Source: Bacteroidota bacterium (GTDB lineage Bacteria > Bacteroidota > Bacteroidia > Chitinophagales > Saprospiraceae). From it: 64,000 nt of DNA. The translations under genes were made by a program, and so were the position numbers. This document shows, in pieces, positions 35,846 to 45,640 of the stretch. A model generated the notes under the pieces. It saw only the letters and a program-made list of their open reading frames with translations, ran no database searches and was not told the DNA's origin. The stretch covers positions 1-64,000 of the forward strand of contig CAUJEY010000162.1 of NCBI GenBank assembly GCA_963169325.1. The letters are read 5' to 3'. The first letter of the stretch is position 1, and each line of letters starts with the position of its first letter.

Positions 35846-35881
35846 TTGCAAATCTTCTCCAACAAGCCCTATATTTGCAAC
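35846..35881 (+). promoter_or_regulatory. Promoter/operator with TTGCAAAT...ATTTGCAA dyad
   Basis: TTGCAAATC (35846-35854) and TATATTTGCAAC (35870-35881) flank a 16-base spacer. The site fits a Bacteroidota promoter (TTG, then TATATTTG), and the two ends also form an inverted repeat that a regulator could bind. The same arrangement occurs at 45587-45622. Transcription would start at or near ATG 35882, giving a leaderless mRNA. Confidence 0.6.
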
Positions 35882-36145
35882 ATGAAACCCCGCACCTCCA
35901 AACAACCCCATCGCCCACCCACCGTCCCACCCACCTACCGCGACCTAAAATCCCTCCGCCGCCAAACCGGCCTCTACGACCCTTTCGATTTCAGGGACTA
36001 CCTCCAAGCCCGGCTCCGCAGGCTAAAACCGGAAACAGTGAAAGCCATCGCCAAATACCACCATATGAAACGCCCGGTAGCCGATCCGGAAATGGTCGCC
36101 CTGTGGCTGGCCGAAACCATTTTTGAAAAAAACGCCTGGCCATGA
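35882..36145 (+). CDS. Small basic protein, first gene of element block
   Basis: The 87 residues start at ATG 35882, directly after the promoter-like element. The N-terminus is rich in proline and arginine; the rest is helical (YRDLKSLRRQTGLYDPFDFR, YLQARLRRLKPETVKAIAKY). The stop overlaps the next gene start by four bases. No family is recognised. It is likely a DNA-binding or structural partner of the ParB-like/methyltransferase protein. Confidence 0.6.
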   Translation: MKPRTSKQPHRPPTVPPTYRDLKSLRRQTGLYDPFDFRDYLQARLRRLKPETVKAIAKYHHMKRPVADPEMVALWLAETIFEKNAWP

Positions 36146-38238
36146 ACCCCATTCCCTTCCTCCCCGGCAAAAAAACGGTCATCTACCTGCCCAATGGAGA
36201 ACAACACCAGGGGCAGTTTGCCGTCGTGGACCTGGCCCACATCAAAGCCAGCCACGACGAACTGACCTTTGCCGATACGCCGGGCTACCCTCGTAACCCT
36301 GCCGGTGGTAACGTCAACGACCGCAACTACGCGGGCGATCCGGGCGCCCAGGCACTGGTGGACGAATACGCCCGCAACCTGGAGCCGGGCCTGCTCGTCA
36401 GCACCGGCCGCACCCCGGAGGGCACACCTATTATATATAAGGAGGGTTTTGTGGTCAGCGGAAATAACCGGACTATGTCCACCAAACTGGCTCGCACGAA
36501 ATACCCGACTCGTTACCAGGCTTACCGGGATTTCCTGCAAGAAGAACTTTCGGCCTTCGGCATCCCGGAAAAGGATTTTGCCGACCGCACCGTATTTGCC
36601 GGCCGGGATGGACAGATCGAAGCGCCGTTTCTGGTCCGCATCGACTACGACATTCCGGCGCTCACCACCGAGGAATTGACCAAGTACAACCAGGCCAGCA
36701 CCAAATCTGAGCGGCCGGTGGACAAGACCGTCAAACTGTCGAACATCCTGCGCGAAAACACGGCCTGCGGCAAACAAATTCCCAAACTGTTCGAGGACGA
36801 CGACACCATGAGCGAGTTCTACGCCGACGCCGGCGCGCAAAAACAACTGCTCGACATGCTGCTCTCCTGCAACCTGCTCACCCGCCAGCAGGTGCCGGAA
36901 TACTATACCGACGGGCATTTTACGGAGACGGGAAAGTATTTTGTGGAAATGACCCTGGCTGCCATCGTGCTGCGCCCGCCCGCTTTACAGGCCGCCGAAA
37001 CCGACGGCGTGGCCAGCCTGCGCAAGGCTATCGTCAATGCCCTGCCCGTCCTTATGGACAATATCGCCCTGCCAACACCCGGCGCCCGGCTGGGCGACGC
37101 GATCAACGCCGCCGTGGTGTTCCAGCAAAAAATGAAGGCGTCCAAACTGTCCTTCGCGGATTTTATCGGCCAGCAAAACTTGCTGGACACTGAACCGCAC
37201 TCCCGCGAAATGCTGGTGCTGAACCGCCTGATGAATACCGGGCAGCGAGCGTTCAAATCTGCCATCGCCCGGTACAACGAAACCCTAAAGGCCAACCAGG
37301 GCGAGTCCCTGTTCGGCGAGGAACACAAGGTAAGTCCGGCGGAAGCCTTCGAGCGGATCATCGTCGAATCCCTGGATGCCGGGGAGCAAAAGGTGATCGG
37401 GCAGTACCTCAACCAGGTGGAAAGCCCAAACACTCCCATTGAAACAGACCCCGCCCAAAGCATCGAAGCCTACACCGGCGGTGTTCAACAGGCGTTCCGG
37501 GAAGGCAAAAAACTGACCGTCACCGGGCTGCGCAAAATCGCCGCTGCCGCCGGCATCGACACCGGAAACGAAAAATACCTCTGGGAACTGACGGAACTCT
37601 GTTGGGTAAACTGGTACCGGAAATTAGTGAACGCCCACATTTTCGAGGACGACAAAACCGCCGCCTTCGATGCCATGGTGGATTTCTACCGGCGCGTTCA
37701 ACCCACCTACACCGGCCTCGACAGCCACAAAAAGGTGTTCCAGCAATACAGCACCAGTGCGCCGATTGCCTGGCTGGCCGGCTGGTTTACCTACGACCGC
37801 GACACGAAAAGCGTGTTCGAGCCGTCTGCCGGAAATGGCCTACTGACCATCTTCTACCCGGAGGAAATAACCGTGGTCAACGAAATCGACCCGGTGCGGT
37901 ATACCCACCTGAAAACCCAACCTTTCCGGGAGATTCACCACCTGGATGCGTCCGTACCATTTCCGGAGCGGTTCCACCGCGCCTTCGATGCGGTGCTCAC
38001 CAATCCGCCATTCGGTCGGCTGGCCGAGGTCAACCGCGATTTCGGGTATCCGTTCAAAGCGCTCGATCACGTCATGGTCGCTCACGCGCTGGCGTGCATG
38101 CGCGATACCGGCCGCGCCGCCATCATCATCGGCGGCCACACGGAAATCAACGCCGGGGGACAAATCGCCAGCCACCGGCAGTTTTTCAACTGGCTGTACC
38201 GGCATTACCGGGATTTTCAAAAAATCGAATCCTTATGA
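36142..38238 (+). CDS. ParB/DdrB-like domain with C-terminal N6-methyltransferase core
   Basis: The 698 residues start with a ParB-related/DdrB-like region (about 60-200: STGRTPEGTPIIYKEGFVVS, VSGNNRTMSTKLARTKYP), then a long linker and a Rossmann methyltransferase (about 555-698). The latter has SVFEPSAGNGLLTIFYPEEI (SAM motif I), DAVLTNPPFG (N6-adenine motif IV) and RAAIIIGGHTEIN. The frame ends at RQFFNWLYRHYRDFQKIESL, where phage/ICE homologues usually continue through a further strand and helix, so the methylase may be truncated. Proteins like this accompany strawberry-notch helicases in mobile elements. Confidence 0.75.
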   Translation: MNPIPFLPGKKTVIYLPNGEQHQGQFAVVDLAHIKASHDELTFADTPGYPRNPAGGNVNDRNYAGDPGAQALVDEYARNLEPGLLVSTGRTPEGTPIIYKEGFVVSGNNRTMSTKLARTKYPTRYQAYRDFLQEELSAFGIPEKDFADRTVFAGRDGQIEAPFLVRIDYDIPALTTEELTKYNQASTKSERPVDKTVKLSNILRENTACGKQIPKLFEDDDTMSEFYADAGAQKQLLDMLLSCNLLTRQQVPEYYTDGHFTETGKYFVEMTLAAIVLRPPALQAAETDGVASLRKAIVNALPVLMDNIALPTPGARLGDAINAAVVFQQKMKASKLSFADFIGQQNLLDTEPHSREMLVLNRLMNTGQRAFKSAIARYNETLKANQGESLFGEEHKVSPAEAFERIIVESLDAGEQKVIGQYLNQVESPNTPIETDPAQSIEAYTGGVQQAFREGKKLTVTGLRKIAAAAGIDTGNEKYLWELTELCWVNWYRKLVNAHIFEDDKTAAFDAMVDFYRRVQPTYTGLDSHKKVFQQYSTSAPIAWLAGWFTYDRDTKSVFEPSAGNGLLTIFYPEEITVVNEIDPVRYTHLKTQPFREIHHLDASVPFPERFHRAFDAVLTNPPFGRLAEVNRDFGYPFKALDHVMVAHALACMRDTGRAAIIIGGHTEINAGGQIASHRQFFNWLYRHYRDFQKIESL

Positions 38239-38693
38239 TATTCCAACACGCCAAAATTCACCGCGACGAGTCCCTCAAATGCCTGTGCGTCGCTTGCTAC
38301 GAAGGGGAAATTCTCAACTACGAGGATCACGTCTTCGCCATTTCCTGCTGTATCGCCTCCCTGATCCAGGACGCCCGCGACCGGGGCGTGGCCGTGGAGC
38401 CGCTCCTCCGGGAATACCTGGGCGCCGAGCCGGAACCGGGCCTTACACCCGCACAACTTTTCGACACCGCTATTGCCGGCAGCGATGCCTGGTCGCACGT
38501 GGCCGCCCGCCTGCGCGAGGCCTGGCAGGAGGTCACGCCAGCGGAAATGCAGGAGCATTACCGGCGCAGTATGGCCGAAGGTATTTCCAACCTGCCCGAG
38601 GCGGAGGGGTTGCCGTTCGGGGATGAGGAGTTTGATTGTATGACGTTGGAGGAGTGGGTGGAAAGGTTGAGTGAGGTGGTGGAGATGGGGTGA
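38235..38693 (+). CDS. Hypothetical protein of element block
   Basis: The 152-residue acidic protein overlaps the previous stop (ATGA). The N-terminal part (DESLKCLCVACYEGEILNYE) is Cys-containing and followed by helical segments; the C-terminus is rich in glutamate (FDCMTLEEWVERLSEVVEM). No family is recognised. It is the last plus-strand gene before the inserted minus-strand cargo. Confidence 0.6.
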   Translation: MIFQHAKIHRDESLKCLCVACYEGEILNYEDHVFAISCCIASLIQDARDRGVAVEPLLREYLGAEPEPGLTPAQLFDTAIAGSDAWSHVAARLREAWQEVTPAEMQEHYRRSMAEGISNLPEAEGLPFGDEEFDCMTLEEWVERLSEVVEMG

Positions 38694-38734
38694 GGCGATT
38701 CTTCAGCCAGTGGCTGAAGATTAAAACATGCCGG

Positions 38735-39748
38735 TCAGTCTTCCGCTTCCATAATGAGCCGCACCTGTGTCTCCAATAATTCCCTGTCGGGCAGATAGAG
38801 TTGGTATTTAGAGACAAAAATCTGGTTGCTCAGCCCCCCGAGCGCATATTCCACCAGCACGTCGTTTTTGTGGGCGGTGAGAATGATGCCGATGGGGGCA
38901 TTATCATCGGGCAGGTTTTCTTCCTTTTGAAAATAGTTGAGGTAGAGGTTCATTTGGCCGATATCACCATGCTCGACCTCATCTATTTTTAGGTCAATCA
39001 GCACAAAGCACCGCAGTATGCGGTGGTAAAACACCAAATCAACCCGATAATGCCGGCCACCAAAAGAGATGCGGTACTGCCGTCCCACGAAAGTGAATCC
39101 TTTGCCGAGTTCGAGTAAAAAATGTTGCAGATGTTCGATTATGCGGGCCTCGATCTCGGCCTCCGAGTAGCGGTGCTGCTCCGGAATTTGAAGAAAGTCC
39201 AATATGTACGGGTCGCGCAGTATCTCATCGGGGGTTTCGGGAATTTGACCTTGCGCGGCCAATTTCAGGATGCCTGCCTTGTCGCGGCTTTTTGCCAAAC
39301 GAAGAAAAAGCGCGGATTTCTTCTGCCGTTTCAATTCGCTTACGGACCACCGCTCCCTGATGGATTGTTGCTCGTAAAATCCACGCTCCAGATTATCGTC
39401 AAGGGTCAACAACTCGCAGTAATGCGACCATGTCAATTGGTCAGACACCGTCTGACCAATTGGGTATAAGAGGAACAACTTTCTGATATACACCACATTG
39501 GTTCGGGTAAAGCCCTTGCCATAAGCCAAAGTAAGGTCTTTTGCCAGGCGGTCGAGAAGATAGGAGCCATACTCGGCTTTCTCGCTGCCCTTTTGTTCAT
39601 ACTCGACGATGTGCCGTCCGATCTCCCAGCGGGTCTGCACAGCAATCTGCTGCGCCATGCGGTAGGCACGGATACGGCCCGCTTGCAGGGTCTGTCCAAT
39701 GGTCTGGATGAGTTGATCGTAGTCGGTATTGTTGGATAAAGAATTCAT
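38735..39748 (-). CDS. DUF1016 (YhcG-like) PD-(D/E)xK nuclease domain protein
   Basis: The 337 residues start at ATG 39748; the frame is open further upstream but is GC-atypical there. The N-terminal DUF1016_N region is clear (AYRMAQQIAVQTRWEIGRHI, YGKGFTRTNVVYIRKLFLLY). The C-terminal nuclease-like domain carries GGRHYRVDLVFYHRILRCFV with the D and VLIDLKIDEVEHGDIGQM with DxK, the expected catalytic elements. YhcG-type proteins are often linked to RM systems and mobile elements, with structure-specific nuclease activity suspected. It opens the minus-strand cargo. Confidence 0.85.
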   Translation of the reverse strand: MNSLSNNTDYDQLIQTIGQTLQAGRIRAYRMAQQIAVQTRWEIGRHIVEYEQKGSEKAEYGSYLLDRLAKDLTLAYGKGFTRTNVVYIRKLFLLYPIGQTVSDQLTWSHYCELLTLDDNLERGFYEQQSIRERWSVSELKRQKKSALFLRLAKSRDKAGILKLAAQGQIPETPDEILRDPYILDFLQIPEQHRYSEAEIEARIIEHLQHFLLELGKGFTFVGRQYRISFGGRHYRVDLVFYHRILRCFVLIDLKIDEVEHGDIGQMNLYLNYFQKEENLPDDNAPIGIILTAHKNDVLVEYALGGLSNQIFVSKYQLYLPDRELLETQVRLIMEAED

Positions 39749-39843
39749 AGTGCGTGCGCTTAACGCCTTTGAGTGGGGCAGAACAGCGCACAAAGATAAA
39801 TTTTTTGGGCAGCATTTATCGAAAGGGCGAGTTCCAACGACGC

Positions 39844-40386
39844 TCACGGATTCGAAGGTTCCTGCTCCATTTTCAGTCCGGCCCGCCGTTCCAACACCTC
39901 GTAAAATTCGAAAGATACCCGCTCCTTGGTGAACGACACCAGCGGGATGCGCTCGTCTTCGACTTCTACCCAATACATGTAGTGGTTCGTGAAAATCGGC
40001 GATGCACCCTGATAAATACCCTTCTCGATCCGGGAAAAAGGCAGCACCCGCGCCTTGCCCCGGGAGATGATGGTCAAGCTTTTTTCTTCAAAATCCACAA
40101 CAGCCTCCGTCATCCATTGGCGGGGGAAATAGCGTTCGTAAATGCCGTATAATAAATAACCGAACAACAGAGCATATAGGGCGACCAGCACGTACAACCA
40201 TACGTTCCGCTCCTCGAAATCTTCGGGGAAACGCAGATAGCGATGTAACAAAAAAAGGAAACCAACGCTGCAAACCAACAAAATGACCCAACCGACAAAG
40301 CCGGCACACATAGGCAGCCAGTTGGAGCGGACGTGGATGAGGGGGGCGGTGTGGAAGTGTTGGATGGGGGTGGGGATGTTTTTCAT
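39844..40386 (-). CDS. Two-helix membrane protein with PH-like C-terminus
   Basis: The 180 residues have two membrane helices (FVGWVILLVCSVGFLFLLHR and VWLYVLVALYALLFGYLLYG), then a beta-rich cytoplasmic domain of about 90 residues (EAVVDFEEKSLTIISRGKAR, YWVEVEDERIPLVSFTKERV), the pattern of PH-like membrane proteins. It ends 36 bases before the exported LRR gene's stop. Role in the system is unknown; it could be part of the operon or independent. Confidence 0.6.
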   Translation of the reverse strand: MKNIPTPIQHFHTAPLIHVRSNWLPMCAGFVGWVILLVCSVGFLFLLHRYLRFPEDFEERNVWLYVLVALYALLFGYLLYGIYERYFPRQWMTEAVVDFEEKSLTIISRGKARVLPFSRIEKGIYQGASPIFTNHYMYWVEVEDERIPLVSFTKERVSFEFYEVLERRAGLKMEQEPSNP

Positions 40387-40422
40387 GCAGCGTAAATGTT
40401 TATAATGGCCGGTAGTGGCTAC

Positions 40423-41762
<1,340 letters not shown>

Positions 41763-41766
<4 letters not shown>

Positions 41767-43577
41767 TTTTTTATTGATTGTAAGCGTTTTTCCAAGGAAT
41801 CTTGCAAGCGGGACAGGCTGTCCTTTTTGCTGTTTTCATAAAGGATTACATCGTCGCCGGCCTCGTATTCCCGAAAAGAGGCTATATTCCGGTTTGTGAT
41901 TTCAATTTCCAGTTCTAATCGCTGTATGTCGGATTGGTAGGACTTTTCTATGTTGATTTTAGCTTTGGCAGTAGCCGTTTCAGCTTTTTGTTTCAACCAA
42001 AATGCCCAAAATGCCGCCGCTACCGCCAGCATTGACAATATTACTGCTAAACGTGTCAGCTGCCGTGCTTGCTTAGTTTTCTGCTCTGCTCTGCTGCGCT
42101 GTTCATCTGCCTCGGAGCGCTGCTTTTCTGCCTCAAAACGCGCCTCTTCTGCCTTCCTCCTAAGTGATCTTTCGACTTCTGCTTGTGCCACCTTCTCGCG
42201 TAACCTACGCTCTTCAGCCGCTTTTTCCAGTTTCTCCCTATCCCGCCGCGCCCGTTCCTCCTTTTCCGCCTGCATATTCGCCCGGCTCTGCTCAATCCAG
42301 GCTTGTTCTTCCGCATCGGGCCTGAACTTGCTCAGGTACCGCTCCATAAACCCCAGCTGCTTCTCCGAAAAATACTCCCGGTTCTCTGCTTTCATAGCCA
42401 CTTGGCTTTTTATCAGCCGCTGCACCTCCAGCAGCGCAATCTCCTCATCGCTGCGCTTGGCGGCCACCTGTTTGGCCAAAGCATCATGGGCGATCTCGTA
42501 GCGCTCGTCGTGCTCGGTATAGCGCAGGATGCGGCCTTTCACCAGGGCTTGCAGGACGGCGGTGAGCAGTACTTGGGAGGTATCGGGGCGGCGGTCTTGC
42601 AATTCGGCTTCGGACAGGGGCTCCTTGGTGCCGTCGAGGGTGACGAAAGGCGACAGAATTTTCCATACAGTATTGGGCAGTTCTTCGAGTGCGCGGGCGA
42701 TGGCGATCACCTGCTCGTCCAGGAAATCGCGCAGCACGTCGCCGATATCGCCCATTTCTTGCAGGGCAGTCAGGTTAACAACGGCTCCTGCACGGCGGGT
42801 TTCGTCGCCGGTGAGGTGCAGGTAGAGCTTGTCGAGAAACACCTGCAGGTAGGGCAACTCGATGGTCAGGCTGTTTTTGCCGCGTATTTTTTCAAAAATA
42901 GCCTCGGCTACTTCCGGCTCTTCGCCCGCCTGGAGCGACACGTTGCTCTCCGCCTGCCGGCCCACGTTCCGGATGACGCTCTCCACTTTGTCGAGGTGCA
43001 TCGGCTCCACGCGTAGTTTTTTGCGCATGAGCCCGGGCACGGCGCGCTCGAATGTGTACAGGTGGCCGAGGTATTCTTCGCGGATGCTGATGATGATTTT
43101 TACGGGTTGTTCCACCTCCAGTATTTTCTGTACCGTCTGCACGAACTGCTGTTGTTCGCGTGCGTCGCCCAGCACATACAGTTCTTCGAACTGGTCGAAA
43201 ATCAGGTAAACCGGTTTGAAGGAGGCGCGGTACACGGCCTCGATTTTTTGGGGCAGGTCGCGTGCGTCCGGCTCGAGTCGCTCGGCGAATTCAAAGACCC
43301 CGTCGCTTGCATCGCAGAGCGCTTTGTCGAGCGAGGCGATCAGGTTCGAACCTCGGCGGACGTAGAGCGCCAGCCAGTCGTAGCTCTTGAACTTGCTCGC
43401 CAGGCCGCACTGGATCAGGCTGGTTTTGCCTGTGCCCGAAGTGCCGTACACCACCAATATCTTGGTTTGAAACACCATTCGGTACAGCGCCTCGATCTCT
43501 TCTTCCCGGCCGAAAAAAAACGCGAAATCCTCCTTCCGGTAGGCATCGAGAAACTTGAACGGATAGCGCTTTTCCAT
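41763..43577 (-). CDS. Membrane-anchored nSTAND1 NTPase
   Basis: The 604 residues match the nSTAND1 family. The N-terminal NTPase has Walker A VVYGTSGTGKTSLIQCGLAS (about 40-59) and the characteristic Walker B YLIFDQFEELYVLG (about 124-137). A winged-helix/helical region follows, then a long charged coiled coil (about 400-515), one membrane helix (LAVILSMLAVAAAFWAFWL) and a C-terminal coiled tail. If the NTPase is cytoplasmic, the tail projects outside, where the exported LRR protein resides. Conflict-system STAND proteins oligomerise on ligand binding. It is in the middle of a four-gene operon. Confidence 0.85.
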
Positions 43578-43588
43578 GGTGGCGGGCG

Positions 43589-44977
43589 TTAAAAATTGTA
43601 ATTGACGGACGGGGCGGCTCCAGCGGCTTCGAAACGCTCGTCGGTATCGAGCAGGGTATTCATAGCGTCTTCGAACTGTTTGATCACCAGGTCGAGTCGG
43701 ACACTTTTCTGTTCCTCGTTTTTTTGCTCTTCCGTGGCGATCTCGCGCTGGCCGGCCTGAACGCCCCGGTAATAAATGGCGTCCGTATTTTCACTTTTCA
43801 GGGAAAGGAAGCGCAGGCCGCTACCGCCTTCCCGGCATTCGTAGGCATATATTTGAAAATCTTGTTCGTTGGTCAGGGTATTGAAATCGAGGAAAAAGGG
43901 GAACAGGTTGACGACTGTGCGTTCCCGCGCAAAAAACAAAGCGTAGGTCAGCGAAGCATTTTCATCGTATTTGAGAATACGTTGCAGGGATTTGGACTCT
44001 TTTTTTTCCAAAATGCTGAAATCCTTGATATAGCGCGCTTTGGTATTGCGGATTTCCTCATATTCCACTTTTTTCATCGAAACCAACTGATAACTGGTAA
44101 AAAAAGAGAAATGCCGCAGGATGGCGGCCAGGGCAATTTCGGCACTGTGGCAATCGGCCAGGTCGTAGCGTTCGTTTTGCTGGTCGAAGTTTTCCAATTT
44201 CCCGATGCGCGCGCAGGCCTCGCCGAAAGGGCTACCGGGGTCTAAGAAAGCCGGCAGGTTTTCTTTCGTCATTTCCTGAATTGGGAACTCTAAGTCGTGG
44301 TCGCGGAAGATTTCGATCAGGGCCCGGAAAACTGCTGTTAGTTCGGTCAGCGTGAGGGGGCGGGCGGTGTGAAAAAAGAGCCGCACCGAGGGGTGGGCGA
44401 TAGAAAGATCGCGCCCCGTTTTTTTAATGTCCCAGAGTTTGGACAGTAAAAGGCTGTTGGTGAGTTGAAGCGCGAGACGGGCCAGGTTGAAACAATGCAG
44501 GATGTATTCTCCGATTTTGATTTCCATGCCTTTTTCGCGGTCATTACCGATGGAGAACAAGCGGCGCACCTCCCAGCCGATGATCCATACTAAGCTTTCT
44601 TCCACCAGCCCCAGCGCTTCCCTTAGATGGGTGCGGTTGCATTCCCAGTTGGCCTTGTCTTCTTTGGAGATGCTGCCCAGGAAGCGGGTGACTTTGGGCC
44701 GGTCGCGGAGCAGTTCGATCAGTTCGCGGGTGAGCACCGCGTTGAACACCCGGTTGCTGGTAACGATGCCGAAGTTGGCCTCGTCAATATGCTCAATGTT
44801 GTAAATCTTATCGGCATACTGAATGTTTTGCACCTTGAGGTTATGGAGCAGGGTTTTCAGCTCGCCTAATTGGTTGCGGATTTCCTGTACTTCGCCGTTG
44901 ACGTTCAAGGTCAACGTGTCGGCGCTGCTTGCCTGGATGACCACGCGCGGGTCGCCGGTGGAAGGGTTGGCGTTCAT
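43589..44977 (-). CDS. Adaptor/effector of unknown fold with KIYNI motif
   Basis: The 462-residue protein begins with a short strand/helix region ending in YADKIYNIEHIDEANF (about 55-70), nearly the same motif that ends the next upstream gene (EKIYNIEKIDNANF). The rest is helical (TNSLLLSKLWDIKKTGRDLS) then mixed alpha/beta with IRNTKARYIKDFSILEKKES and a FFARERTVVNLFPFFL segment. It has no catalytic motif that I can name. The motif suggests an interface shared with the EAD protein, by which it is recruited. It lies between the adaptor and ATPase genes. Confidence 0.5.
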   Translation of the reverse strand: MNANPSTGDPRVVIQASSADTLTLNVNGEVQEIRNQLGELKTLLHNLKVQNIQYADKIYNIEHIDEANFGIVTSNRVFNAVLTRELIELLRDRPKVTRFLGSISKEDKANWECNRTHLREALGLVEESLVWIIGWEVRRLFSIGNDREKGMEIKIGEYILHCFNLARLALQLTNSLLLSKLWDIKKTGRDLSIAHPSVRLFFHTARPLTLTELTAVFRALIEIFRDHDLEFPIQEMTKENLPAFLDPGSPFGEACARIGKLENFDQQNERYDLADCHSAEIALAAILRHFSFFTSYQLVSMKKVEYEEIRNTKARYIKDFSILEKKESKSLQRILKYDENASLTYALFFARERTVVNLFPFFLDFNTLTNEQDFQIYAYECREGGSGLRFLSLKSENTDAIYYRGVQAGQREIATEEQKNEEQKSVRLDLVIKQFEDAMNTLLDTDERFEAAGAAPSVNYNF

Positions 44978-44984
44978 GTGCGGG

Positions 44985-45359
44985 TTATGAAAAATTGGCG
45001 TTGTCTATCTTTTCAATATTGTAAATTTTTTCGGCCTGCTGGACGATTGTCTTGCCGGCGACAAAGCGCTCCAACTCGCCCCGAACTTCAGGCACAATAT
45101 TTTCCTGCGTTTCGATTTCAGCGAGCAACTCAAGCAGGCCGGCGCGGATTTGGCTTTTTGTGAGACTGGCTTGATTAAAGTCAACCAGCCCCAGGCGAAT
45201 TTGTCGGCTGATGTCGCTCCACCGGGCAGACTGGAGCAGGACTTCATTGAGTTTAGGACTGTTTTTCAGCAGCTCCTGCAGGAGGCGGAGCGCTTCGAGA
45301 AGATCATCCGTGCGAATGAGTTCCCGTACTTGTGCGGGGAAGGAAAGGGCGGTGTTCAT
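44985..45359 (-). CDS. EAD11-like adaptor with KIYNI tail
   Basis: The 124-residue protein consists of an effector-associated domain (AQVRELIRTDDLLEALRLLQ, LNEVLLQSARWSDISRQI, SQIRAGLLELLAEIETQENI; about 8-85) and a C-terminal tail with VQQAEKIYNIEKIDNANFS. The SARWSDI-type motif matches the EAD at 19464-20258 (LSGRWDTL). It is the first gene of the minus-strand operon, seven bases before the next start. EADs recruit effectors or sensors by pairing with the same domain elsewhere. Confidence 0.7.
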   Translation of the reverse strand: MNTALSFPAQVRELIRTDDLLEALRLLQELLKNSPKLNEVLLQSARWSDISRQIRLGLVDFNQASLTKSQIRAGLLELLAEIETQENIVPEVRGELERFVAGKTIVQQAEKIYNIEKIDNANFS

Positions 45360-45586
45360 ACCAAGGCAAAATTATCTTTAATCCGGCAAAAAACGTTCCC
45401 AATATTTTTAGAATTTGTATAAACTACCAAACCTAATTTTTTTGGCATGTACGATACCGATATTTTGTTTTAAAAAGCGATAACGCTCAGGCGGTTTATT
45501 GTTTGACAAACGGCTTATACGGTGTTCATTTTTAATCCAAATGGTTTTCGATTTGTAAATCCCCCAAATTAATTCCCCGCATTTCC

Positions 45587-45622
45587 TTGCAAATCCCCCT
45601 CCGCAAACCCCATATTTGCAAC
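45587..45622 (+). promoter_or_regulatory. Promoter/operator, second TTGCAAAT...ATTTGCAA copy
   Basis: TTGCAAATC (45587-45595), a 16-base spacer and ATATTTGCAAC (45612-45622) match the element upstream of 35882 in sequence and spacing. The -7 box is ATATTTG rather than TATATTTG. It would drive the helicase operon that begins at 45641. No other signal is seen in the 45360-45640 gap. Confidence 0.6.
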
Positions 45623-45640
45623 GAAAACCAAAATCACCCC

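Noticed and set aside
35998-36918. 306-codon minus-strand frame
   Set aside because: Antisense to the ParB-like/methyltransferase gene, with no recognisable features.
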